Counted from the first letter of the stretch, positions 19,357-30,996 are shown. The stretch is DNA of 64,000 bases from Mesostigma viride (GCA_009746045.1 RPFO01000175.1:3902430-3966429); one strand, 5' to 3'. Numbers and translations: made by a program. Notes: generated by a model from the sequence alone, not told the origin.

Positions 19357-20680
19357 AATGAAAATTTATATTATTGCGGCCAGCTACGTCTATGGATTAA
19401 TTATTTCGTGTAATGCACTTATTGAATTAGTTTACTAGAGCGAGGCGCGCCGTGGGTGCCTGGCGCTGCAAGCATTTCGCGCCACATATGAATACTGTGC
19501 AGCATGCCGGCTTGACTGTACATCTAGCAGCAACCGCAGCTTAGAACGATATTAATAATAGACAGGTAGCCGCGCCCCTAGTTGTATACGTAATTATATT
19601 TCAGCTACGTACATTATATATAAGAGTAAGACTTACTCTGTACGTGCTCTAGTAAGACTTACTGGACGGACATACTGGCGCATGATCGATGATCATACAT
19701 GAATATTCCGCGCGCGCGTTGCACTATATACAGGCTGCAGCTTATAATTATGAATATTTATATATATTTATCTAGCTAGTGGATATCAATTAACGGGCGC
19801 TATGGTTGCGAGCGTTTTCACTAACTTAAGTATTCAGGCCGCCGACCGTTCAGTTCTCGAACAACCTCCGGGGCGCCATTTGCGATGAAATATTCGATCG
19901 ACGACTAATTAATGTACGCAGTACGTAATATGTGACAGTTTTAAAATTATAATAATTTAGAGCATGAACTGCACGTTGAAAACATACATACCCATAACTA
20001 GGCGTATGGCGCCTGAATGCTAATTTTTTATTCCATTCCATCATACTCTTTTCGAGTTGGTGCGTAATGCGACGTGCTCATGCCTGGTGCCAGCGCCTGT
20101 GCTGCCATTGCCACCGGAATTATATAGACGTCATCTTTACCTTGCGTGGTATGCCGGCCGCCCATGTCACCAGTTTGTCGCCATCGCTGCTGCCAGTATC
20201 TGCCACGTGTGCCGCCAACATCATCTGCCAACCAGGTGCCAACTAGGATTAGGTGAGTTGCCAATTGGGGTATCCAGTAAATTCTCGCCGCGTGGATGTC
20301 TGATTCTTCTATGGACGGAAGCACATGTTGAGCAAGAAGTCAACCATCATGTCAGAGATGAGACAGTCAGGCAGTCCACTCCACACGTGCGCGTGGGAGG
20401 CGCTCGGTATCTTACCATATACAAAATCTCCCTTCCCCGTGGCGCATCTCCGTCTTTCTTCGTACTTTTCCGGTCTTTTTCAGGAAATATCAGGAGAACT
20501 GAATATTTTGCTGTCGTTACGGCCACACGTGTTCGAAATCCAGTGGTAAGATACCGAACTTTTCAGCATTATTTTGCCTCCGTGACAATCATCAAACAAA
20601 TTCAGTGGCAAAAAAAGTCGGTTTGCAAAGGTGAGGTGACACCGAGGTACAGCAGTTGCCCTTCCGCGCCGCGCTCGGCC
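19357..20680. other. Intergenic, no gene seen; one short inverted repeat
   Basis: AT-rich, with no credible coding sequence. GGTATCTTACCA (about 20406) and TGGTAAGATACC (about 20543) form an inverted pair 140 bp apart. The region lies upstream of the minus-strand sulfotransferase, so its promoter is presumably near 19360-19600, but no motif could be assigned. Confidence 0.45.
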
Positions 20681-20689
20681 AGCGTCTCC

Positions 20690-21215
20690 CATTTTGGCGC
20701 GAGACGCAGCGTACACCGTCCGCATTGGAAGTTTGTTATTATGGGTCAATTTTTGCCGTATTTGCATTACGAATAACCCTGGATTGTTTGTTGGGGAGCC
20801 AGTCAGAGTCCCGGGTTTTTATTATTTAATTAAAACCTTTTGTTTGTTTGTTTGTCCTACAGCCGTTCAAGGCACATGGGTACTTATTTAATTAATACAT
20901 TTCTTTTGTTTGTTTGGTAGATATCGTACACGCCGCCCCCAATTCGGCCGGCAATCCGGCCCGGCGGCCCCCCTTCGGCGGCCATAGGCTAGAGTCAGTG
21001 GAGGTCAGTGATACCCAGAGCCCACTCCACATGAGTTAATTAATTAATTTTGTTTGTTTGTTTGTTGAGTCCAGTCCTCAGCCCCCGGAGTTAATTAATT
21101 AATTTTCTTTTGTTTTTTTTATGGTTTTCAGCCAGAACATTTTCCAGAAGCTAATTATTTAGTTAGAACTTCCAATGCGGACGGTGTATACTGTACATAC
21201 TGCCATGGCACTATG
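20690..21215. mobile_element. Possible inverted-repeat element (MITE-like)
   Basis: TACACCGTCCGCATTGGAAG at 20712 returns inverted at about 21169-21188 (CTTCCAATGCGGACGGTGTA), with weaker inverted similarity extending outward. The interior holds about four related blocks of TTAATTAA followed by TTTGTTTGTTTG. No target duplication was found, so the element class is open. Confidence 0.45.
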
Positions 21216-21649
21216 CCAGCTGTCGCGCGCGCGAAAATCGAGACTGCCTTCGCCACTCGCCTTCGGCCCTTTTTTAGCGAAAGTCTTTGCCAAGTTTGAG
21301 TCTTTGCCAAGTCGACTTTTTTTTGCAGAAGCTTGTAGCCACCTGCCACTTGCCCACGGAAGCAGGCTTGACGGGAGGCTACACTCCCTGCGGACCTGGA
21401 GGACGAGTTTGAGTTGCATGATGTTTGTAAAATAACAGACTGAGAGGTTAATTAGTGGGATAATTGTGTAGGATGCCTATCCGATCCCTCATGGGGTTGG
21501 TTGTAGGTAGTATAGTGTACATTAAGTAATATTTTTCTCGTGAGGCACAAGGACCCGGATCACTGCACGGCTTCTTCTGGTTTCTAATAACGTTGTCGAG
21601 CTGGGCCGGGGTTTGCCGATGGGCTGGGGCCGGGGGCGGGGCGAGCTAC

Positions 21650-21651
<2 letters not shown>

Positions 21652-21707
<56 letters not shown>
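21652..21707. repeat. TG dinucleotide microsatellite
   Basis: About 28 uninterrupted TG units. Reading frames through it (Cys-Val) are artefacts. Confidence 0.95.
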
Positions 21708-21708
<1 letters not shown>

Positions 21709-23010
21709 GTCTACTCACGTACTAATTGTGAAGGTTGTGGGCATGCGTGGAGTGCTTTGCCGTGCTTCAAATTGTTGGCTGATGCATGTCAATATATAAG
21801 GACCTTGTGCTTCTGAAGGCTTGGTCTTATCTTTCACTGGCAAGGATGTCATCACGGCGCCCTCTAATGCCTCGATGCGTTCCAGTTGGAACCTGGATAA
21901 TAGCCTATGTAATTTTAGAAGGATTTTTTAGTTCACGAAATTGGTTGAATAACGGAAGTAGGAAGCCCATAAACAAGCAAAGTTGGCCAATTGCCGAGTC
22001 GTGGGTTTCCTTTTCCGAAAATAGGGTCAATATGCAAGTTGTTTCCTGCGATAATGGACGTTAGTAACGCTACTTTTGTGTTAAAGCCCTTCCCCTGCAC
22101 TCCCTCCCTCCCCGCCACCCTTGTCCCGGCGGGTGGCGTCATTTCCTTCCCGCCCAATGGTTATGCCTCGCTTAACCTTACCGCCCTGGGAAGGGCTCAC
22201 ATGGAGGATGGGGAAATGAGGCGTTTGTGATCGAGAAGTCGTGGGCACCGTGCTTGCTCATCTCATGCATCATAAACTAACACGTGATAATTTGATGGTA
22301 CACCTTTTGAAAAACTACCGGAGTCGTTTGTGCTTGCTTGGTATAAAGTCAACTATACAGTCTAGACTTGCTTAGGGTCCTGTAGTAATATTGTAGTTGG
22401 TTAAGTTGTGTGCAATTTGTAGGCTCTGCAGCTTTTTCGCATGACTATACCTAAGCGTATGTCTCATAATATGTGGTCTTTTTGTCCAGTTTAATGCCAT
22501 GAAATCTATCATCTATGTCCACGGGTTGGATGATAGGACCCCTGGGGCCCCTGGCAGTTTAAGATGATACGACAGCGCCGGTAGGAGGTAGGTGATTATT
22601 AGATTAATTAATTACGCACAATCCCGTGGGGAGCGTGGAGCGTGTGTAGTGCTGTCCATCCGCCTGTATGTCGCACTGTGCACTTACACAACGGGAAGGG
22701 GACAGAGATACCCAGCTTCCCAGGTTATGCCCGCAGGCAAGCAACAACTACTTTGTATCAAAACTACTACTGTAACGGGGAGAGTCTGGCATGTATACTG
22801 TGTGGGTGCACTATGCGGGAGAAAACTGGCGGGTGCGTTGACTGAAAAGGCATGATGTGCACAGAGGATATCTGACTTTCGTGTAATTATTTTCCCCATG
22901 AGATTACCATAGTACTCCGTGGCATGCCCATGCGTGCTGGATGACACGCAACTACTTACTGCATGACATTGAAGAACTCGGTAGAACTGAGCATTTAAGT
23001 ATTAAGCTAG
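21708..23010. other. Intergenic, no gene seen
   Basis: Only short frames with no recognisable motif on either strand. It borders the 3' end of the minus-strand LINE at 23016. Confidence 0.45.
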
Positions 23011-23015
23011 TCTGA

Positions 23016-23157
23016 CTAGCTGAGCCACCACAACGGGCCGGGCGCCCGGCCATAGGCCGTGAGCTTGGCCCGCTCAGCCCGATCCGCCGTGTAGCCCGCC
23101 GCCTGGGATGCACCAACCATGCATCAGGCTAAGAGCTGGCAAGGGGCGAGCCGGCAC
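23016..23157 (-). pseudogene. LINE C-terminal end, separated from its body by the Copia insertion
   Basis: Read on the minus strand, 23115-23016 gives ASQAAGYTADRAERAKLTAY and then GRAPGPLWWLS with a stop at 23016-23018. This continues a C-terminal domain whose upstream half lies at 38222-38500 on the other side of the retrotransposon pair. The GGCAC at 23153-23157 is the left copy of the target duplication. Confidence 0.7.
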
Positions 23158-23773
23158 AGTTGAGTGAGAGTTTACCACCGAGGGAATCCATGGCTCTTGC
23201 AGGAAAGTTGCCTTTATTATAATAAGCAAACACAGACGTAAGTCACGTCAAGTCCGAGACTGCACGTAGCACAGACGACAGGGTCGTTGTGCCAAGAGAG
23301 CGTGCACGCAAGAGCTAGCGTCCCGGTGCGACCAAGTCACACATATAGCTTGCTAGGGACGCGTCCAAGTATTCAGCTGTACTGTCACAGCTGATCTGTC
23401 AATCAATTGATTACACGGACTCTGGCACGCCTTTGGCGCGCAGATCTATCAATTGTCCATACGGCTAGTCCTGTGGACCTATCCGTACACTACTCAGCAT
23501 CAATTGTCTCATAGGTCCTGGCGCGCTACAGCACGCCTACCTATCAATTGACCATCAAGTCCTGTACAAGTCCTGTCAACGTCCTGCGGACTATCAAAGT
23601 GACACTTGTACATCCTGTGTCCGTACGCGCCCACAGTGGCGCGCCGGGTACTGTCGGCACAGCCTAGGAAACGTCATAACTTTTACGTTCCTTAACCAAA
23701 TGAGGCGTTCAAGGTGCCGTTGGAAAGAGCGTAACAATCTCTATCCATCTAACGTAAATCCTTTACGTTAACT
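23158..23773 (-). repeat. LTR1 (616 bp)
   Basis: Begins AGTTGAGTGAGAG and ends TTTACGTTAACT, so the ends are AGTT...AACT, not the usual TG...CA. Almost identical to the LTRs at 30385 and 37601. It contains four ATCAATTG-type motifs spaced through the centre. GGCAC precedes it directly. Confidence 0.92.
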
Positions 23774-24720
23774 CCAATCCCTTCTTTTCTTTAGGGATCA
23801 CATCCCCTGCCAGGGACCCTTGAAGTAGCTTGAAATGTCCTTCACTCCAGCTTGAAGCTTGAACAGATGTCTTTAATGGCCAATGCCATTCCCCCAGCCC
23901 TTTCTTTTAAGGAACTGGAAAAGAAACAGATCTGCCACAGGGAAAACCATTCCATGAGAAATGGATAAAAACCTATGGAAGTGGCATTACAGAGTACCAC
24001 CAGATATTAGAACAACAAAATTAAATACATACAGGTTAATTCTATGAGGTCTTCTCCAGGAATTAATCCCATCACCTCGGTAGAGCCTCCAGTACAATGA
24101 CCTTCTGGCGGTGAGTTACATTAATCCCAGATACTAATCCCATAAAACCCAGTACATATTCAATATAAGTACAATAAATCCATGACAATTAAAATACCAC
24201 TTGACAAAGTAAGGCGTATTACAATAGTTTCCCCGTCATTCTCTCAACAGGTTAGTATTGGCGCCCGTCTTACGGCGCCCGTCTACTTGTCAGATGATAA
24301 ATTGCCACAGCAAACAAATGACAAAATGAAACACATAGGCAACAATTAAATCCTGCCCTGGGGAACTAGGGAAGTCTGAACAGGTGAAACACCTGAGCAG
24401 GCCAGCTTGTAGAAACATAATACCAGGGAATCGAACCCCGCCCTATAAACCCCAGAATAAAGGTTCCCAGACCATTGTGAGAGGTATGTACAAATATACA
24501 TTTTTTTAAATAGAATACATGGTCTGTAATGGACCTGTCAACCTTGTGTAGTCAACAGCATGAACCCCAGCCAAAACCTGGCTGTATCCTGATTAAAATC
24601 AGAGTGAGTGTACCATGGTCCATGAGCCTTAGTACAGACTAAAATACAGGTATTATGCCAGTCACAATGCTGACACTACCACACAATCTGCTCTCCAATG
24701 CCCTATAACCAGGCACCAGC

Positions 24721-25464
24721 TTAGACAGCTTGCTGAGATGGGTCCATCAGAGACTGAAGAACCTTGTATTGCACTGCTGCCTTCTGCACTAGCTTGGTCA
24801 AAGCATCAGCAGGATTGTCAACCCCAGGGATATGCTCAATATTGGCCAAGGAGGACAATTCCTTAAGAAGGAGATAATCCAAGTCCCTACTTCTGGCCAT
24901 CTGCCTGTGCACAAACTGCACCATCCCCATGGAGTCTGTTTTTAGAAGAGTGGTAACCTGAAGTGGCCAAGGAGTGTTAGAAGTCATCTGATGAAGCAAC
25001 TCCTTCAGATAAAGGCTTGTGTGAATGCCTTCACAAATAGCCCTGCATTCTGCCACATCACTGCTGACAGCCACCCGTTTGTGCAGGCGACTAAACCAGC
25101 TCACCAAACTCCCCAGGCCTTCCTGTCTGAGCACAAAGAGCCCTGCAGCCCTGCCCCTGACCTTGGAGACCTGCCTGCTGTCCATTGAGCTATCCACATA
25201 CAGCTCCATGCAAATGGGTTGTGATAAATCCACTGCAGACAACAGAATGCCAGACGAAGCCCTGACCTGATCAGCCACCTTGGCAGACCCTAGCTCTGTC
25301 AGCATGTCATCAGGCAACCTGGCTATGACCATAAGGTCTGGCCTGGAAATGCCTGCCACCCAAGCAACCATGCCCCTCACCATGGGACACAGTGCCTGTG
25401 TGATGGTTGGAGGAAGCTTGCTAATGAGGGTCTCTTGATAATCATTGCCCCCCACCAGCAGCAT
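24721..25464 (-). CDS. Copia copy 1: RNase H domain
   Basis: A 247-codon open segment encoding the Copia RNase H, which degrades RNA in RNA-DNA hybrids during reverse transcription. Catalytic positions are visible: ELYVDSS (first Asp), SSDVAECRAI (Glu), KTDSMGMV (second Asp) and HIPGVDNPADALTK (last Asp with the conserved ADxLTK). The segment is broken from the reverse transcriptase only by a C-run of seven at about 25472 that shifts the frame. The native protein would be part of a polyprotein, so the ATG at its start is not a true start. Confidence 0.85.
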   Translation of the reverse strand: MLLVGGNDYQETLISKLPPTITQALCPMVRGMVAWVAGISRPDLMVIARLPDDMLTELGSAKVADQVRASSGILLSAVDLSQPICMELYVDSSMDSRQVSKVRGRAAGLFVLRQEGLGSLVSWFSRLHKRVAVSSDVAECRAICEGIHTSLYLKELLHQMTSNTPWPLQVTTLLKTDSMGMVQFVHRQMARSRDLDYLLLKELSSLANIEHIPGVDNPADALTKLVQKAAVQYKVLQSLMDPSQQAV

Positions 25465-26260
25465 ACGCCACTCCCCCCCTTCTTCACCAGTGTGGCCTCC
25501 ATGCCCACAAACAGCAGAGGCTCATTCTCCACCTGCCATTGCTCCCTACCCAGAGGAAACTTGGACTTAATGATGGAGATCAGCTCCTTAAGCCACGACG
25601 TGGGAGCTATCAGATGTAGGTCATCCCCGTGCAGCGAAGCATACACTGGTAGGCCTTCCCATTGCCCCAGAAACAGACAGGGGTCTACAGGAGAGACCTT
25701 CAAGTTGCAATGCTCCTTCAGGAAACGGTTGAGAGTCTCCCTCCAGATTATTGGACTTGACCTCAGGCCCTCCAGGCCCTTGAGGATTTTAAGGAACTCT
25801 GTGTGGATGTCCCTTTTCCATACAGCAGGCACCCTAACATAGAAAGGCGTCTTGCCCTCCCACTTTTCCTGTGCCACATCTGCATCCCCTCCAGAAATGC
25901 CCTCTTGAAGTCTACCACCACTGAGCCATAGTCCAAGCCCTTGTTGAGAAGGCCTAGAAATACACACAGCAGCAGCCTCCAAGTGTCATGCAGCATGCCA
26001 GGGGTATACAACTCCTCAGCAGTGCACTCACCAGTACCCTTGAACTCATTCAGCACTGGCCTGACATGTGGTACCTTGACCCCGTCCACCTCCTTCATCT
26101 TGATGACAAACTTGAGCTTGAGTAGACGTCGTGCAGGAGGCAGGTCATTGACAGGTTCCACGCATTTCTTGGAGATCCAGTCCTCCCCAGATTTAATCAG
26201 ACCCAGTGTGACCTGGGGACACATAATGGGAGAGGACATGAGCTTCACCAGGCCTTGGTA
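25465..26260 (-). pseudogene. Copia copy 1: reverse transcriptase, frameshifted
   Basis: The N-terminal RT motifs (LLKLKFVIKMKEVDG, HVRPVLNEFKG, SVVVDFKRAFLEG) lie in one frame, ending near GAGGGGATG at about 25886. The rest (EKWEGKTPFYVRVP, LRSSPIIWRETLNRFL, SPVDPCLFLG) continues in another. The catalytic box reads ASLHGDDLHL at about 25610-25640, HGDD where Copia elements normally have YVDD. The first catalytic Asp is in VVVDFKRAF. The second copy has the same break. Confidence 0.8.
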
Positions 26261-26868
26261 GTTGATAGGGCTGTGTCCAGCAAGTGAGTGAGGACCAATG
26301 CCCAAACTGCTTGGATGACTAGCAGCTGGCAGTATGAGGTCATCAACCAAGGGCTCCTGCCCCTGGCACACTTGCACACGCTTAACCGTCCTGGTTACTG
26401 CACGTGATAGGTGAGTGGTCCTGAAATTAATCAGTGGGACCTGACCAGCCCCTTCCTTAGTCAGGAGAGAGGACGTGATCACTACCCCATCCTGGCATAG
26501 GAAATTCTGCCCCAGAAGAGCAGGTCCTTGATAGCCCTCCAAGACACAAAAAGCAGTGTCCTGTCCAAGGATAGGAATGAATACCTCACCCAGTACCTTC
26601 ACGTGTACCCCGCCACTGAAGTCAGACACAAACTGATAGCTGGGTTCAGACATGCTGTACCCTGCTGCAGCCCTGGTCCCAATGATGGAAACCTGAGAAT
26701 TAGTGTCTACCTCTAAGGCAGTGTCCAGCCCCAGATTGCCATGCCACCTGAGCTTGGCTACCTTGGGCTGCTTCTTGGCCTTTGTAGAGCCCCAATCAAT
26801 CCAGCCAAACTTGTCCCCCTGGGCTTGGTTAGTGCCTTGGGCTTGACAGTTGACTCCCCAGCTGTTGA
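26261..26868 (-). pseudogene. Copia copy 1: retropepsin-like protease domain downstream of integrase
   Basis: ALEVDTNSQVSII at about 26700-26720 matches the retroviral aspartic protease active-site strand, but with DTN in place of DTG or DSG. About 60 residues later GPALLGQNFLCQDGV matches the ILGxDFL flap-to-hydrophobic-glycine motif. The domain lies between integrase and reverse transcriptase. Single-base losses relative to copy 2 (near 26793 and 26887) break the frame into the upstream integrase. Confidence 0.65.
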
Positions 26869-28202
26869 CCTTGCAGCCTGTTCAACAGTACCTCTGCAAC
26901 CTGGCCAGGGCTGACAGATTCCCCTGCAACAGATGTGGTCGTTGCGTCAGTGATGTCACTTGGGACCTGAAAATCCTGCAGATCCTGTGAGCCTTGTGCC
27001 TGACTGCCCTCATTCATCAGGTTAGGCTTGACATATGACCAACTCAGCCGGTGCACATGCTTTGGTTCGTCCTCCATGCTGACCAAGCATGCGTGGCTAG
27101 CTTCATCAACCTGGGTAACCACCCCAGGACTCCAGCTACCACGTTTGCCATAAAGGCTAGGTTCCTTCCAAGCTAGGACCTTCTGACCCACTTGTGGCTC
27201 CAGCATCTTCCAACCCCGGTCCTTCTCCCTCAGCTTGGCAAAGGTGACATGTGCAGCATGTTTCCAGCCCTCCAGCACATGTGGTGGGCACAGGCCATGA
27301 TATAGACCCATTGGGCTGACAGCAACTCCATCATAGTAGAAGTTAACCCTGCTGTTCAGCTGCTGCTCCACGTTCCTCAGCCATGCACTCCTGACAAGTG
27401 CAGGTGCAGACAAGGGTACCCAGTCTTCAGAGATGATCAATTTCTTGACCTCCTGGATTGCCCTCTCGATAGCACCCTGCTGCCCATGAGCCTCCCTAGG
27501 TGTAACCAGCAACTCAGGAAGGGTAGGATCACCCTTGAGATGCTGAAACTGCATGTCCACCTGGATCCTTGTGGTAGGAAACTTGGCTCTTACATTCTGC
27601 AGGGCAGCCAGCAAGTACCTGTTCTTCATAGAAGGTAAATGCTCCAGCACCTTGTATTTCGTGTACCTGTCCACGCACACCAACAGTTGCATGCCCCTGA
27701 TGTGTTGGATATCACACTGCAGATCACCAATGCTCTGAGGTAGAGCTTTGGCATGTGATTTCCTGGGCTTGTTGGAGGACAACTGGCACTTACACCGTGA
27801 GGCAGCTTGCTGACACGCCTTAAGAAGGGGTGCCCTGCCCATACGGAAGGCAAAGTTGTTTGACAGAGAAGTGGCATGCCCAAACATGTTGTGGATTCGG
27901 GCACCCAACTCCTGGTACACAGAGGAAGCAGTCCCTGGCACAGTCAGGACTGTGCTGTCAGGTTGTCCAGCATCACCATGCTGACTTCCATCCTGTTCTG
28001 ACTCAGAGCCTGAGTCACCCTGCTCATGCCCAACACCTGGACCGCCAGCAGGGACCACATGCATACCACCAGAGGCCTTCACACCCCTCTGTGGTTGTAC
28101 ATTGGTTTCTCTCAAAATGAGAGGTCCACCCTCGTGCCCAGCACGAGGATGCATGGGGTCAGACATTCTTACAGCTGCATCAGCTGTCAAGGACGTCTTC
28201 AT
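26829..28202 (-). CDS. Copia copy 1: integrase region
   Basis: A 457-codon frame. An N-terminal low-complexity part precedes a His/Cys segment (ARIHNMFGHATS, SRCKCQLSS) resembling the HHCC zinc domain. The DDE core follows, with Asp in DLQCDIQHI, Asp in IQVDMQF and Glu in GAIERAIQEVKKLI. A basic C-terminal module (VGQKVLAWKEPSLYGK, WSPGVVTQV) resembles an SH3-like DNA-binding domain. Integrase inserts the cDNA. Copy 1 is intact across a site (about 27531) where copy 2 lost a base. Confidence 0.75.
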   Translation of the reverse strand: MKTSLTADAAVRMSDPMHPRAGHEGGPLILRETNVQPQRGVKASGGMHVVPAGGPGVGHEQGDSGSESEQDGSQHGDAGQPDSTVLTVPGTASSVYQELGARIHNMFGHATSLSNNFAFRMGRAPLLKACQQAASRCKCQLSSNKPRKSHAKALPQSIGDLQCDIQHIRGMQLLVCVDRYTKYKVLEHLPSMKNRYLLAALQNVRAKFPTTRIQVDMQFQHLKGDPTLPELLVTPREAHGQQGAIERAIQEVKKLIISEDWVPLSAPALVRSAWLRNVEQQLNSRVNFYYDGVAVSPMGLYHGLCPPHVLEGWKHAAHVTFAKLREKDRGWKMLEPQVGQKVLAWKEPSLYGKRGSWSPGVVTQVDEASHACLVSMEDEPKHVHRLSWSYVKPNLMNEGSQAQGSQDLQDFQVPSDITDATTTSVAGESVSPGQVAEVLLNRLQGQQLGSQLSSPRH

Positions 28203-28342
28203 AGGAACCTGTACCTCTCCAGGTGACCTGGGGCCACCCTGAACCTGGAGATCACCCTCTTGTTGCCCAGATATAAAATCTGCATTGGAGCACCTGGCCT
28301 CCCCCTGGGTGAATTAAGGTGTGTAGGGGTTGCCTCAGACAG

Positions 28343-29451
28343 TCACTGCTCCTTGTTGTCTTCTTGCTGACTGCCCTTTGAAGGCTGGCCCTGGGACTTG
28401 TTGTTGTTCTTCTTGTTGTTGTTGTTGTTATTCTTGTTGCTGCCCTGGCCCTGGGACTTCTTGAAGCTGGGACACTCCTTCTTGATGTGCCCCCACCCCT
28501 TGCACAGGTAGCATTGTATCTTTGACTTGCCCTGGCCTCCTCCCCCGTTGTCAGGCGCGTTGCCCTGCTTGGGCTTACCACCCACTCGCCTGAACACCGA
28601 CTTGGAGTGTGACCTCCTGTCAGAGTCGGGTGAATGATCGCCCTTGCGCTTGTTATGGTTGCCCCCGTCCTCCTGGCTTCTGTCAGCCTCAGACGTCTTG
28701 GAGCCCCCCTGGGTACGCCCACCTGCGTGGGTAGCCTTCACTGCTGGCACTCCTCCCTCAAACAGCTCCTCTGCCTCGAGTGCTTGTTTGATTATGACCT
28801 TGTAGGCCTTGAGGGTTGAGTGTGGGGCACACATGACCTTTAAGGAGCCACGTGTAGCCTTATCCAGCCCAGAGACCTTCAACCAGTTGGTCAGGGCTAT
28901 GTTATCTGCCACATTGAAACCGTGGCCCTGCCTTCCTCAACCATTTTGCAATAGCTAAGGAAATTCTGGATGAGATCCCCTTGACCTCCCACCCTTGATA
29001 CTTGTCTTGCCAATGGATGCCGACCTTCTTTCGCTGGTCTTCAAGCAACTCCTTCAGCTCAGCTACATACACTGCCCAGGCCTTGTTGGCCTTCTTACAT
29101 TCCCTGGTTAGGTCCTTGATCTGATCAGTGCACTTGCCAAACGTGCTGCTGCCTATCCAGATCTGATAGTAGTTGTACCCCCGTACAAACTAGGAAACCC
29201 TTCCAGCCCTTCTACAAACTCTTCAGCCTGCTTAGGCTTAGAGTCAGATGTCACAGGTTGCAGCTGATTTACAATTAATAATCCCTGAGTGGTAAGGTCA
29301 TATCCAGAAACAGCATGTGTAGTATTATTATTCAAAGGATATTAGTAATCTCTCCGGTGACCCCCACGTCATCTACGTGAGCGGTCCCGCTACCAGCACC
29401 CCCATTATTATTCCCACTGGCTAGGCCCTTGCTACGGCGTCCCTCAGCCAT
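28343..29451 (-). pseudogene. Copia copy 1: gag with CCHC zinc knuckle
   Basis: The likely start is the ATG at 29451 (MAEGRRSKG). The frame meets TGA about 35 codons in and resumes one frame over, in both copies. A helical capsid-like region (LEGFPSLYGG, KKANKAWAVYVAELKELLED, GISSRISLAIAKWLR) leads to a Lys/Ser-rich linker and the knuckle CYLCKGWGHIKKEC (C-x2-C-x4-H-x4-C, about 28470-28515), which binds element RNA. It ends in an Asn/Lys/Gln-rich tail, stop at 28343. Copy 1 has its own extra breaks near 29176 and 28938. Confidence 0.75.
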
Positions 29452-29571
29452 GGTAAACCACTAGCTGTGTATGGCCCTGAGCTAAGCAGCTGGAAAACAA
29501 AAGACAGGTAGATATGTACAATCTGTCAAAAAGCCGCCTGCCCCGGTGCCGACCGCGCCACCAAGCCGAAT

Positions 29572-30357
29572 TCAGTCGAGACCACGAAAATCGCAGTAGT
29601 CGTAGTCGTAAATTGGATCGTTGGCGACAGGCGCAGGCGCCTCCTGGCCTTGCCCAACCTCAATCGTCACCGGTGTTTCGATGACGATGGGGTCCAACCG
29701 ACGTCCCGTCACCGGATCAATGCGGCGACGACGGCGGCGGGTGACGATGCGGAGCGGGTTGGTAAGAATCGTTAGAAAATCCCACCCGTCCGGCGCCCAC
29801 TCTCGCAATGCAGACAAGAACGCGACAAGATTGAGCAGCAATTGCCGCTCACGCGTCCGGAAGCCTCGCGACAGCAACTGCAGAATCGCAAGGTCTTGAA
29901 ACAGGTTGGTCGTAATCGTCGGAATGACGCCCGAACGAACCGACAGCCAGTTAGCGAGATTGCGCTGGTAACCTGTAAGCGATGAAACCGCGTTGTCGAT
30001 CTCCTCAGAGACCTCGGCAACCGCGCTGGGCGCTTGCAACCCCGCCCGGGTATGGACCTCGAAGTCCGCGAGCAAAGCTCGAATGGAATCAAGGTAATCG
30101 CGAAACCCCGAAACAATCGAAGGTTGCGGAGGCGGGGGCGGCAGTCGTAGGTTTTGCAGCAGTGCCTGCTGCTGAGCGCGTAGCTCCGCACTGGACGCTA
30201 CCGCCTGGTCAACAACACGCTGCCACGCCGGATTAAGAACCGGACGATCTTCACGAACAGGAGTCGTCGAAGGACCAGCCGGAGATTCGGCGATGTCCGC
30301 TGGACTGCCCAAAATTTCAGAATCCCTCGGAATGCGGAACTCCATTGAGTCCGGCAT
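29572..30357 (-). CDS. Copia copy 1: extra ORF between the 5' LTR and gag (261 aa)
   Basis: Starts at the ATG at 30357, 28 bp inside the 5' LTR end, and is fully open. Not recognised. It has a Pro-rich N-terminus (PSTTPVREDRPVLNP), a helical body (VVDQAVASSAELRAQQQ, LFQDLAILQLLSRGF, LLLNLVAFLSALREW), an RRRRRRIDPVTGRRLDP basic segment, and an acidic Tyr-rich end (YDYDYCDF). Its DNA is rich in CpG, while gag and pol have almost none, so it probably has a different origin. It is conserved in copy 2, so it may be functional. No transmembrane segment was seen, so an envelope role is unlikely. Confidence 0.75.
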   Translation of the reverse strand: MPDSMEFRIPRDSEILGSPADIAESPAGPSTTPVREDRPVLNPAWQRVVDQAVASSAELRAQQQALLQNLRLPPPPPQPSIVSGFRDYLDSIRALLADFEVHTRAGLQAPSAVAEVSEEIDNAVSSLTGYQRNLANWLSVRSGVIPTITTNLFQDLAILQLLSRGFRTRERQLLLNLVAFLSALREWAPDGWDFLTILTNPLRIVTRRRRRRIDPVTGRRLDPIVIETPVTIEVGQGQEAPAPVANDPIYDYDYCDFRGLD

Positions 30358-30384
30358 TTTTCTTGGTACGAAGATTGTAATACG

Positions 30385-30996
30385 AGTTGAGTGAGAGTTT
30401 ACCACCGAGGGAATCCATGGCTCTTGCAGGAAAGTTGCCTTTATTATAATGAGCAAACACAGACGTAAGTCACGTCAAGTCCGAGACTGCACGTAGCACA
30501 GACGACAGGGTCGTTGCCAAGAGAGCGTGCACGCAAGAGCTAGCGTCCCGGTGCGACCAAGTCACACATATAGCTTGCTAGGGACGCGTCCAAGTATTCA
30601 GCTGCACTGTCACAGCTGAACTGTCAATCAATTGATTACACAGACTCTGGCACGCCTTTGGCGCGCAGATCTATCAATTGTCCATACGGCTAGTCCTGTG
30701 GACCTATCCGTACACTACTCAGCATCAATTGTCTCATAGGTCCTGGCGCGCTACAGCGCCTACCTATCAATTGACCATCAAGTCCTGTACAAGTCCTGTC
30801 AACGTCCTGCGGACTATCAAAGTGACACTTGTACATCCTGTGTCCGTACGCGCCCACAGTGGCGCGCCGGGTACTGTCGGCACAGCCTAGGAAACGTCAT
30901 AACTTTTACGTTCCTTAACCAAATGAGGCGTTCAAGGTGCCGTTGGAAAGAGCGTAACAATCTCTATCCATCTAACGTAAATCCTTTACGTTAACT
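30385..30996 (-). repeat. LTR2 (612 bp), shared by both copies
   Basis: Near-identical to LTR1 and LTR3, with two 2-bp deletions (near 30514 and 30757). Bounded by ...AATACG on the left and CCAATCCC on the right, the internal edges of copies 1 and 2. Confidence 0.92.

Larger units (their letters stand above)
23158..30996 (-). mobile_element. Copia-type LTR retrotransposon, copy 1
   Basis: Lies on the minus strand between LTR1 and the shared LTR2. In sense order: LTR, a CpG-rich ORF, gag with a CCHC knuckle, integrase, protease-like domain, reverse transcriptase, RNase H, polypurine tract (AAAGAAAAGAAGGG at about 23780-23800 on the minus strand), LTR. The internal region is about 6.6 kb. Several single-base indels interrupt gag and pol. 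RT-RH after INT assigns it to Copia (Pseudoviridae-like), not Gypsy. Insertion duplicated GGCAC. Confidence 0.9.

Noticed and set aside
24425-24460. tRNA gene on the minus strand of Copia copy 1 (GGGGTTCGATTCCC)
   Set aside because: Only a T-arm-like stretch is present; no acceptor, D or anticodon arm pairs around it.
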